From Macrostomum hystrix (taxonomy: Eukaryota; Platyhelminthes; Macrostomidae), in assembly GCA_950097015.1 (NCBI GenBank), contig CATNEN010000001.1, positions 17,116,501 to 17,180,500 on the forward strand: DNA of 64,000 nt, written 5' to 3'. Shown piece by piece: positions 55,301 to 64,000 of the stretch. The translations under genes were made by a program, and so were the position numbers. The first letter of the stretch is position 1; each line of letters starts with the position of its first letter. The notes under the pieces were generated by a model. It made no database searches, was not told where the DNA came from, and was given only the letters and a program-made list of their open reading frames with translations.

Positions 55301-58300
55301 TGGGAACATTGGGATTTGAAGCTACTTGGGAATATTGCGATTTCAAGCTAGTTGGGAATATTGGGATTTGAAGCTAGTTGGGAACATTGGGATTTGAAGC
55401 TACTTGGGAATATTGCGATTTCAAGCTAGTTGGGAATATTGGGATTTGAAGCTAGTTGGGAACATTGGGATTTGAAGCTAGTTGGGAATGTTGAGATTTG
55501 AAGCTACTTGGGAATATTGGGATTTGAAGCTAGTTGGGAATATTGGGATTTGAAGCTAGTTGGGAACATTGGGATTTGAAGCTAGTTGGGAATATTGGGA
55601 TTTGAAGCTAGTTGGGAATATTGGGATTTGAAGCTAGTTGGGAACATTGGGATTTGAAGCTAGTTGGGAATATTGGGATTTGAAGCTAGTTGGGAATATT
55701 GGGATTTGAAGCTAGTTGGGAATATTGGGATTTGAAGCTAGTTGGGGAATAATGGGATTTCAAGCTAGTTGGGAATATTGGGATTTGAAGCAAGTTGGGG
55801 AATAATGGGATTTCAAGCTAGTTGGGAATATTGGGATTTGAAGCTACTTGGGAATATTGGGATTTGAAGCTACTTGGGAATATTGGGATTTGAAGCTAGT
55901 TGGGAATAATGGGATTTGAAGCTACTTGGGATTGTTGGGATTTGAAGCTAGTTAGGATTATTGGGATCTGCAGGCATCTCTTAGACAGATAGAAGACCTG
56001 TCTCGCACACACCGACTGCAGGAAGACAAACAGATGCGGATGTGAGGCTGGATCTATCGTAGCTTCAAACAATGGCTTGAACAGATTGTCCAAGAAGGTC
56101 TGGAAATTGTCCAGCTGCCCGTGCCGCCTGTAGACATCGAACAGTCGGGGAATCTGGATCATCCATTGGACATTGTCGCCGAAGTCGGTCAGGCCGTACT
56201 GCAGGGCCCAGCGGGCCAGGCGGTCCCACTCGTCCGGGGTTCTGCCATAGATAGACAGCCTGAGCTCAGCGTTCTGATAATGCGACTCATTCAGGTCTTG
56301 CATGACCTCGCGCAGAATCTCGGCAAAGAATCTGCCGCCAATATAATTATCAGTCTTCAGGAATACCTCGCGCAGGTGATTCCTGCCCAGAGGATTGTAT
56401 TTGGAGTTGAATTTGTCGAATCTCTGGAAGGTGTGCCGATCGGCGTGAACGTCCAGCATGTCGATGTTCAGATCGTAGGCGGTGATTTTCATGGCCTCGA
56501 AGATCTCTTTCAGGGATAGAACCTGACCGTTGCGGTCCACGTACACCTGTAGGATGGGATCAGTAGAGGATTCAGCATTCTCTGATCCCATTTCTACCAT
56601 CTTTTCTGCTCCCATTTCTACTATCTTCTCTGATCCCACTTCTACTGTCTTTTCTGATCCCACTTCTACTGTCTTTTCTGATCCCACTTCTACTGTCTTT
56701 TCTGATCCCACTTCTACTGTCTTTTCTGATCCCATTTCTACTATCTTCTCTGATCCCATTTCTACTGTTTTCTCTGATCCCATTTCTACTGTTTTCTCTG
56801 ATCCCATTTCTACTATCCTCTGATCCCATTTCTACTATCCTCTGATCCCATTTCTACTATCCTCTGATCCCATTTCTACCATCTTTTCTGCTCCCATTTC
56901 TACTATCTTCTCGGATCCAATTTCTACTGTTTTCTCTGATCCCATTTCTACTGTTTTCTCTGATCCCATTTCTACTATCCTCTGATCCCATTTCTACTAT
57001 CCTCTGATCCCATTTCTACTATCCTCTGATCCCATTTCTACTATCCTCTGATCCCATTTCTACTATCCTCTGATCCCATTTCTACTATCCTCTGATCCCA
57101 TTTCTACTATCTTCTCGGATACAATTTCTACTGTCTTCTCTGATCCCAATTTCTACGATCTTTTCTAATCCCGATTTCTACTGTCTTCTCTGATCCTAAT
57201 TTCTACTATCTTCTCGGATCCCATTTCTACTGTCTTTTCTGATCCCATTTCTACTGTCTTTTCTGATCCCATTTCTACTATCTTCTCGGATACAATTTCT
57301 ACTGTCTTCTCTGATCCCAATTTCTACGATCTTTTCTAATCCCGATTTCTACTGTCTTCTCTGATCCTAATTTCTACTATCTTCTCGGATCCCATTTCTA
57401 CTGTCTTTTCTGATCCCATTTCTACTGTCTTTTCTGATCCCATTTCTACTATCCTCTGATCCCATTTCTACTATCCTCTGATCCCATTTCTACTATCCTC
57501 TGATCCCATGTCTACTATCTTCTCTGATCCCATTTCTACTATCCTCTCGGATCCCATTTCTACTATCCTCTATGATCCCATCTACTATCCCCCCTTAATC
57601 GGAGCGACAAGCAACAAATACTAAACATGCTACTCATTTATAAATAGCACAGTAGCAAGTATAGCAAATCGAAGGCAAACAGAAAAAAGCAACTGACCTT
57701 CTCGTTCGGATGGTGCTTCAACGAGCGCTTAATGAATCGCAATAGGTGCTTCTGGTTCATAGCCGAAGCAGCGTGTATATGATTGTCTACCTTGCGTATG
57801 TTGTAGAAGTCCCTATGAGGCACCAGTTTCTGTTCGGCACTTTCAGACAGCTCATTTAGCAGGCTGTGCAGTTGGTATTTGGACTGCAGACAAGTCAGCC
57901 GCCTGAAGCAGTAGCTCTTCAACGGACCGTTGGATGTCAGCGCAATGAGAATCTTGTGCTCGGTGACAAATGCATCCTTGTCCGAGTATTGCAGCTTGGC
58001 GCAGAACTGGGCAGTGTCCTCAGCTAGGGAGGCTAGACGGAATACCCCGGCTTCAACTGATAGTCCGATTTGGAGTCGATTCTTTGGCAGATTGTTCAGA
58101 CTGTACTCCGAATGCTGATGGTGGTGGTGGTGCTGCTGCTGCTGCTGCTTAGGCGGCTGTGACTCAGAGAGACTTGGTGCTGCTGCTGCTGCTTCCCCAC
58201 CGACTTGACTTGAATTAGAAGTGCCTAAACTACGACTGAGGTATCTGCGGAGCAAGGTAAAGTAAGTTAGAGAGCTAGACACGAATTGAGTGAGTGAGTG

Positions 58301-59760
58301 AGTGAGTGAGTGAGTGAGTGAGTGAGTGAGTGAGTGAGTGAGTGAGTGAGTGAGTGAGTGAGTGAGTGGATGAATGAGTGAGTGAGTGAGTGAGTGAGTG
58401 AGTGAGTGAGTGAGTGAGTGAGTGAGTGAGTGAGTGAGTGAGTGAGTGAGTGAGTGGATGAATGAGTGAGTGAGTGAGTGAGTGAGTGAGTGAGTGAGTG
58501 AGTGAGTGAGTGAGTGAGTGAGTGAGTGAGTGAGTGAGTGAGTGAGTGAGTGAGTGAGTGAGTGAGTGGATGAATGAGTGAGTGAGTGAGTGAGTGAGTG
58601 AGTGAGTGAGTGAGTGAGTGAGTGAGTGAGTGAGTGAGTGAGTGAGTGGATGAATGAGTGAGTGAGTGAGTGAGTGAGTGAGTGAGTGAGTGAGTGAGTG
58701 AGTGAGTGAGTGAGTGAGTGAGTAAGTGGATGAATGAGTGAGTGAGTGAGTGAGTGAGTAAGTGAGTGAGTGGATGAATGAGTGAGTGAGTGAGTGAGTG
58801 AGTGAGTGAGTGAGTGAGTGAGTGAGTGAGTGAGTGAGTGAGTGGATGAATGAGTGAGTGAGTGAGTGAGTGAGGGAGTGAGTGAGTGAGTGAGTGAGTG
58901 AGTAAGTGGATGAATGAGTGAGTGAGTGAGTGAGTGAGTGAGTGAGTGAGTGAGTGGATGAATGAGTGAGTGAGTGAGTGAGTGAGTGAGTGAGTGAGTG
59001 AGTGAGTGAGTGAATGAGTGTGAGTGAGTCAGTCCGGTCCTCACCTAGCAGTGGTGGCGCAGAAGGCTTGGCCAGCCAGTCGCATGTACCTCTGCCTGAG
59101 GTGCATGGCCCACACCAGGTGGCAGCAGGCCTCGGAGACGTCATCGTCAGTTCCGGCGCTGCTAGCCAGATCCGAGTCGCCGGAAATGCTGACCCTCTGG
59201 AAGTTCACAGCGGCTGTGTGACTGTCGATCTCGTCCGAATTGACAGCGCCGGCGTTAGTCGAGACGGAGTACAGTCGACTGATTTCGGATGTGTCCGAGC
59301 TAGAAGGAGCGGCAGCAGCAGCAGCGGCAGCAGCAGCAGCGGCAGCAGCATCTATAGTAGCCTGTCTCTCAAGTCTATGCTGCCGACTTTCGATTCGTTG
59401 TATTGGAAATTTGGACACGTTGAAGTGTCCGGCGCCGCCACCGCCGCCCACACCAATGTCGACGCTGCCGATCGGTTCGTCGTTAATCATCGCGCTGGAG
59501 CCGTAGCCGACATCTTCCATGTCTTCGGCATGTATCGCCGACTCGGCAGCGGCTACGCGACGCATAATGGCAGCGCCCAAGGACTCCAGCGAGGCTGGCG
59601 GCTGCGGCGGAGAAGCCGGAGCTACAAACTGACTCAGCTGGTCGGCTGTCAAACCCGCTGACTGTCCCAAGTCGCAATCCTTGGCAGCATTAGCCCCACT
59701 ATCATTGTCGTCTTCTTCCGTCAAACGCAGACGCTTTGGCGATGGCAGACTGTCTGACAT
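52248..59760 (-). CDS. AMP deaminase, six coding exons, 878 aa (gene span)
   Basis: Joined minus-strand exons 59045-59760, 57698-58244, 56013-56546, 54638-54925, 52865-53336 and 52248-52327 total 2,637 nt in consistent phase. The enzyme converts AMP to IMP plus ammonia in the cytosol (purine nucleotide cycle). Zinc ligands are visible: HIH at 394-396, His667 in RPHCGEAG, and the Asp pair in LSTDDP at 741-746. Other hallmarks: [76 protein letters not shown] and GNDIRHTN. The N-terminal 190 or so residues are low-complexity (polyAla, Ser, Gly), followed by the conserved FQRVSISGD entry block; a Gln/His tract lies at 272-283. Closest in layout to vertebrate AMPD2/AMPD3. Each of the five introns contains a tandem array. 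Confidence 0.93.
52390..52795. repeat. 24-bp minisatellite in AMP deaminase intron 5
   Basis: Unit tttgatcccaactctctcct plus ctcc, 17 copies, about 76% of the 537-bp intron. As 24 is a multiple of 3 the preceding exon frame runs through it, so intron retention would give a long repeat tail. TGGGATC is present. Confidence 0.95.
52865..53336 (-). CDS. AMP deaminase exon 5 (residues 696-852)
   Basis: Acceptor gggatttttctag, donor gtgaga, phase 1 end. Contains [13 protein letters not shown], the family signature [32 protein letters not shown] and [13 protein letters not shown]. The last 20 or so residues are Ser/Gly-rich and not conserved. Confidence 0.93.
53337..54225. other. Unique part of AMP deaminase intron 4
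   Basis: No exon is seen. A short CAG triplet run (about 8 units) lies at 53866-53889. Confidence 0.5.
54226..54500. repeat. 29-bp minisatellite in AMP deaminase intron 4
   Basis: Unit gctgtgggagaggggataac plus tgcagatgg, 9-10 copies. On the transcribed sense strand each unit reads cccctctcccacag, a good 3' splice-site mimic. Confidence 0.93.
54638..54925 (-). CDS. AMP deaminase exon 4 (residues 600-695)
   Basis: Acceptor attcattaccag, donor gtggtc (weak but required by the protein join LLRK|APVLQYL). Contains [22 protein letters not shown] and [13 protein letters not shown] with the third His ligand and the catalytic Glu. Confidence 0.92.
55172..55975. repeat. 26-bp minisatellite in AMP deaminase intron 3
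   Basis: Unit gggatttgaagctagttggg plus aatatt, about 31 copies; variants ctacttggg and aacatt. At 55250-55440 a three-unit block recurs in the same order. About 74% of the 1,087-bp intron. TGGGATT is present. Confidence 0.95.
56013..56546 (-). CDS. AMP deaminase exon 3 (residues 422-599)
   Basis: Acceptor tcccatcctacag, donor gtgtgt; phase 0 at both ends. Contains [54 protein letters not shown] and [12 protein letters not shown]. Confidence 0.92.
56575..57590. repeat. 21/24-bp minisatellite in AMP deaminase intron 2
   Basis: Units around tgatcccatttctactgtct with ttttc/tct linkers, length variable. A block containing tcggatacaatttctactgt recurs at 57116 and 57288. It begins about 30 bp from the acceptor of exon 3 and fills about 88% of the intron. 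TGGGATC is present. Confidence 0.93.
57698..58244 (-). CDS. AMP deaminase exon 2 (residues 239-421)
   Basis: Acceptor cttgctccgcag, donor gtcagt. Contains a variable segment with a Gln/His tract ([12 protein letters not shown]), then [30 protein letters not shown] with the two His zinc ligands (394, 396), and [14 protein letters not shown]. Confidence 0.92.
58286..59025. repeat. (GTGA)n microsatellite, about 740 bp, AMP deaminase intron 1
   Basis: Tetranucleotide tract interrupted repeatedly by gtggatgaatga (for example near 58366, 58452, 58566, 58646, 58726). It fills about 93% of the 800-bp intron. Its three minus-strand frames are all open (THSL-type repeats up to 468 codons when joined to exon 2), an artefact. 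Confidence 0.96.
59045..59760 (-). CDS. AMP deaminase exon 1 (residues 1-238)
   Basis: ATG at 59760 ([13 protein letters not shown]). Mostly disordered, regulatory-type N-terminus with polyGly and a polyAla run; then [12 protein letters not shown] and [14 protein letters not shown], the entry into the conserved catalytic region. Donor gtgagg, phase 2. The upstream TTG in frame is not used as a start. Confidence 0.87.
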
Positions 59761-59876
59761 GAGCAAGCTACAGCTTATTCCAATGTATCGATCGTGTGAT
59801 TGACTTTTTGGTTTTATTGCTTGATCGGATTCTGGAAAAGTTTGATGTAGAAAGGAATAAGGATCCGCTAGATAAG
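59761..59876. other. Proximal upstream region of AMP deaminase
   Basis: Only about 115 bp separates the start codon from a SINE fragment. No TATA box is evident on the minus strand. Confidence 0.35.
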
Positions 59877-60046
59877 GCTTGGGGGCTTGTCGCGCAATTT
59901 TTTACCATTAAAAATTCATAACAGATGAGATGAGAAAGTCATAGCAGATGTACACACCTGTGTGAGTGTGCGCCTGTATACAGTACCTGCGTGTATTTTA
60001 AGCAGCCAGCGGGATGGAGGGAATTACCTGTCGCTGGCTGCAAGTC
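59877..60046 (+). mobile_element. SINE family 2 fragment (no tRNA head)
   Basis: ttgggggcttgtcgcgcaat, then gatgagaaagtcatagcaga and tgtacacacctgtgtgagtg, and a tail ending cgctggctgcaagtct, match the body and tail of the SINE at 21836-22221. The tRNA-like head is missing. The fragment runs straight into the 33-bp array. Confidence 0.8.
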
Positions 60047-62575
60047 TCTCTCCCGCAGTCCTTCAGTGACCCACTATCCTCTCTCCCCCAGTCCTTCAGT
60101 GACCCACTATCCTCTCTCCCGCAGTCCTTCAGTGACCCACTATCCTCTCTCACCCAGTCCTTTAGTGACCCACTATCCTCTCTCCCCCAGTCCTTTAGTG
60201 ACCCACCATCCTCTCTCCCCCAGTCCTTCAGTGACCCACTATCCTCTCTCCCGCAGTCCTTTAGTGACCTACTAACCTCTCTCCCCCAGTCCTTTAGTGA
60301 CCCACTATCCTCTCTCCCGCAGTCCTTTAGTGACCCACTATCCTCTCTCCCCCAGTCCTTCAGTGACCCACTATCCTCTCTCCCCCAGTCCTTCAGTGAC
60401 CCACTATCCTCTCTCCCGCAGTCCTTTAGTGACCTACTATCCTCTCTCCCCCAGTCCTTCAGTGACCCACTATCCTCTCTCCCGCAGTCCTTTAGTGACC
60501 TACTATCCTCTCTCCCCCAGTCCTTTAGTGACCCACTATCCTCTCTCCCGCAGTCCCTTAGTGACCTACTAACCTCTCTCCCGCAGTCCTTCAGTGACCT
60601 ACTATCCTCTCTCCCCCAGTCCTTTAGTGACCCACTATCCTCTCTCCCGCAGTCCTTCAGTGACCCACTATCCTCTCTCCCGCAGTCCTTTAGTGACCTA
60701 CTATCCTCTCTCCCCCAGTCCTTCAGTGACCCACTATCCTCTCTCCCGCAGTCCTTTAGTGACCTACTAACCTCTCTCCCCCAGTCCTTCAGTGACCCAC
60801 TATCCTCTCTCCCGCAGTCCTTTAGTGACCTACTATCCTCTCTCCCCCAGTCCTTTAGTGACCCACTATCCTCTCTCCCGCAGTCCCTTAGTGACCTACT
60901 AACCTCTCTCCCGCAGTCCTTCAGTGACCTACTATCCTCTCTCCCCCAGTCCTTTAGTGACCCACTATCCTCTCTCCCGCAGTCCTTCAGTGACCCACTA
61001 TCCTCTCTCCCGCAGTCCTTTAGTGACCTACTATCCTCTCTCCCCCAGTCCTTCAGTGACCCACTATCCTCTCTCCCGCAGTCCTTTAGTGACCTACTAA
61101 CCTCTCTCCCCCAGTCCTTTAGTGACCCACTATCCTCTCTCCCGCAGTCCTTTAGTGACCCACTATCCTCTCTCCCCCAGTCCTTCAGTGACCCACTATC
61201 CTCTCTCCCCCAGTCCTTCAGTGACCCACTATCCTCTCTCCCGCAGTCCTTTAGTGACCTACTATCCTCTCTCCCCCAGTCCTTCAGTGACCCACTATCC
61301 TCTCTCCCGCAGTCCTTTAGTGACCTACTATCCTCTCTCCCCCAGTCCTTTAGTGACCCACTATCCTCTCTCCCGCAGTCCCTTAGTGACCTACTAACCT
61401 CTCTCCCGCAGTCCTTCAGTGACCTACTATCCTCTCTCCCCCAGTCCTTTAGTGACCCACTATCCTCTCTCCCGCAGTCCTTCAGTGACCCACTATCCTC
61501 TCTCCCGCAGTCCTTTAGTGACCTACTATCCTCTCTCCCCCAGTCCTTTAGTGACCCACCATCCTCTCTCCCCCAGTCCTTCAGTGACCCACTATCCTCT
61601 CTCCCGCAGTCCTTCAGTGACCCACTATCCTCTCTCCCCCAGTCCTTTAGTGACCCACCATCCTCTCTCCCCCAGTCCTTCAGTGACCCACTATCCTCTC
61701 TCCCGCAGTCCTTTAGTGACCTACTAACCTCTCTCCCCCAGTCCTTTAGTGACCCACTATCCTCTCTCCCGCAGTCCTTTAGTGACCCACTATCCTCTCT
61801 CCCCCAGTCCTTCAGTGACCCACTATCCTCTCTCCCCCAGTCCTTCAGTGACCCACTATCCTCTCTCCCCCAGTCCTTCAGTGACCCACTATCCTCTCTC
61901 CCCCAGTCCTTCAGTGACCCACTATCCTCTCTCCCGCAGTCCTTTAGTGACCTACTATCCTCTCTCCCCCAGTCCTTCAGTGACCCACTATCCTCTCTCC
62001 CGCAGTCCTTTAGTGACCTACTATCCTCTCTCCCCCAGTCCTTTAGTGACCCACTATCCTCTCTCCCGCAGTCCCTTAGTGACCTACTAACCTCTCTCCC
62101 GCAGTCCTTCAGTGACCTACTATCCTCTCTCCCCCAGTCCTTTAGTGACCCACTATCCTCTCTCCCCCAGTCCTTTAGTGACCCACTATCCTCTCTCCCG
62201 CAGTCCCTTAGTGACCTACTAACCTCTCTCCCGCAGTCCTTCAGTGACCTACTATCCTCTCTCCCCCAGTCCTTTAGTGACCCACTATCCTCTCTCCCGC
62301 AGTCCTTCAGTGACCCACTATCCTCTCTCCCCCAGTCCTTCAGTGACCTACTATCCTCTCTCCCCCAGTCCTTTAGTGACCCACTATCCTCTCTCCCGCA
62401 GTCCTTTAGTGACCCACCATCCTCTCTCCCCCAGTCCTTCAGTGACCCACTATCCTCTCTCCCCCAGTCCTTTAGTAACCTACTATCCTCTCTCCTAATC
62501 CTTCAGTGACCTACTATCCTCTCACCCAATCCTTCAGTGATCTACTATCCTCTCTCCTAATCCTTCAGTGACCCA
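60047..62575. repeat. 33-bp minisatellite, about 76 copies, with an 825-bp higher-order repeat
   Basis: Unit cctctctcccccagtccttt plus agtgacccactat; variants ccccag/ccgcag, cttt/cttc/cctt, cccac/cctac, tatcc/aacc. An identical 91-codon variant pattern at 60297-60572 recurs at 61122-61397, exactly 825 bp (25 units) away, and partly again from 61749. As 33 is a multiple of 3, one frame is open for 831 codons; it has no nonrepetitive domain and is not called. Confidence 0.96.
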
Positions 62576-64000
62576 CTATTTGAAAAATCCTGTCATAAAA
62601 ACTGGGCAAACAATATAAAAACCTTCTGACAAAGAAGAGACGTCAAGACAGTTGAAGAGAATTTCTTCCAGACAAAAATCACAAGCTAGGCGTCAAGCAG
62701 TCTTATCTTTACCGGCAAATATTTTCTGTTTTTCAGTCTGAATTTGCACAGTAATATTTGCACATTAAACAGGTCCAATCAGGCAATCAACGTTTCACCG
62801 ACAAAATTTAAGTGACAAACTCGAATTTATGAATTATAGATGCACTTTAAATTTTAATAATTAGAAAATGGCATATATGAGGACAATTTTCCCAATAAAC
62901 TCGAGAGCTAGGGATAATTAAGCAAAGAAAAGCTGGGGAAAACTTGTTTTTTTGGGAGAAACAAGAATGACTCATTAATTCCGCATGCACTCAAGACATA
63001 GATAAAAATATAAAAATATTACTTTTATAAGAATTTGGAAACAATCAGTAACAGAACAAGTGATAAACCGACACCCCGCAAAATGACAGCGCACGCAATT
63101 ACACCACTCCGTCTAATGAATAAAGGTATAGTGAGTAAGAGATAACAAATGTACCGGAAGATGACTATACCAAGAAGTAAAACAAAAGCGTCTTTTGATT
63201 GAATGTCGCTAAGATAGTTTCTAGAAGACTATAGGGCGCTTGTCTTCCATCGCTGACTCGAGTAAAACAAAACAGATCAAAAATCTTCAATGACACGATA
63301 AACAACACTTAACAGAGCTTAATTTAGTGAGGCAAACAGTAGCAGCAAAGCAAATTAATTAGTTCCGTTTCATTCTTAGAAACAATTGCAATAAGGAAAA
63401 TTTTGCTTCTCTTTTTCAAAAGTAATCTCAAGTTTGAGTTGGTTCTGAGCTCTTTGGCACTAGTTTAATAATCGACCCAGTTGCTGGCTAATTAAACACC
63501 GAATCCGAAAATTGATTTGAAATAGAAAATCAACTAGCTAATAGTAATCATAGTAGTAATTAATTAATAAATACGAAAAACAAAAAAACAACCGGAGCTA
63601 GACAGAACAAGGGCTACAAATAAAAGAAGAAATTATTTGGTTTTGAATTTAGAATTCATAAAACAAAGAACGACAGATATAAAATAGAAGAACCGATTCT
63701 ACTAATGGAATTGATGCGGCTGCTGGCGAAACTAAATGATTAAGCAGATGAATTTAATTATTATTACTAAAACAGCCAAAAAGTACCTAAAAGTACATTT
63801 TAAGTGTTTAATTTGTACTCAGAAATCGTTAATCCTACCATAGATTAAGCCAATAAATTTGCAATTCAACAAAGGCATAAATAATTTGAAAGAAATTGCT
63901 ACCTTCGCTAACTATAAAATTATGATTTCTAAAAACTGGTTCAACTGTTCTACTTTTACGTGAAATTTTTATTATAAATGTAAAATATGATATTTAAGAA
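62576..64000. other. AT-rich DNA to the window end
   Basis: No array, exon, RNA gene or element is recognised in these 1.4 kb. Confidence 0.5.

Noticed and set aside
59014-59661. Plus-strand frame of 215 codons overlapping AMP deaminase exon 1
   Set aside because: Shadow of the GC-rich minus-strand exon, which has clear family motifs.
60014-62509. 831-codon plus-strand frame
   Set aside because: Consists of 33-bp array units (11-residue repeats) apart from a short SINE-derived start. Explained fully by the array.

Overview
The window reads as nuclear DNA of a metazoan, most likely a flatworm or another lophotrochozoan. Evidence: genes with GT-AG introns, a small family of sigma-class glutathione S-transferases (GSTs), a nuclear receptor, a full-length AMP deaminase, tRNA-headed SINEs, an RTE-type LINE and a hAT-type MITE. 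Exons are GC-rich and noncoding DNA is AT-rich. The species cannot be fixed from sequence alone. No bacterial features, CRISPR arrays or rRNA genes were seen.

Layout. 1-15.5 kb holds four intronless sigma-class GST genes (1044-1667 -, 2356-2979 -, 5209-5832 +, 14905-15531 +). Between them lie minisatellites, a decayed Ty3/gypsy fragment (6973-7545) and a hAT MITE (9009-9508) with a perfect 8-bp target duplication. 15.5-22.9 kb is noncoding: three SINEs, four arrays and one possible secreted-peptide exon (16336-16605 -). 22,955-37,064 is a six-exon nuclear receptor gene on the minus strand; its spliced reading frame (2,325 nt, 774 aa) was rebuilt exon by exon with matching phases. 37.1-43.7 kb is intergenic. 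43,715-47,018 is an almost intact RTE-clade LINE with an 11-bp target duplication. 47.3-52.0 kb is three more arrays. 52,248-59,760 is a six-exon AMP deaminase gene on the minus strand (2,637 nt, 878 aa). 60.0-62.6 kb is a 33-bp array, followed by AT-rich DNA to the end.

The dominant feature is tandem repetition. About 32 arrays, with units of 4 to 48 bp and mostly unrelated sequences, cover roughly 28 kb (about 43%) of the window. Nine of the ten introns in the two spliced genes contain at least one array, often filling most of the intron; the only array-free intron is 84 bp. No array lies in an exon. At least a dozen otherwise different arrays carry the same short G-run motif, TGGGRTH. This points to a shared process that seeds or expands minisatellites in this genome, and it is the best candidate here for an undescribed system.

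The GSTs act in glutathione conjugation or prostaglandin-type isomerisation, AMP deaminase in purine nucleotide turnover, and the nuclear receptor in transcription. Nothing in the sequence links the three into one pathway.
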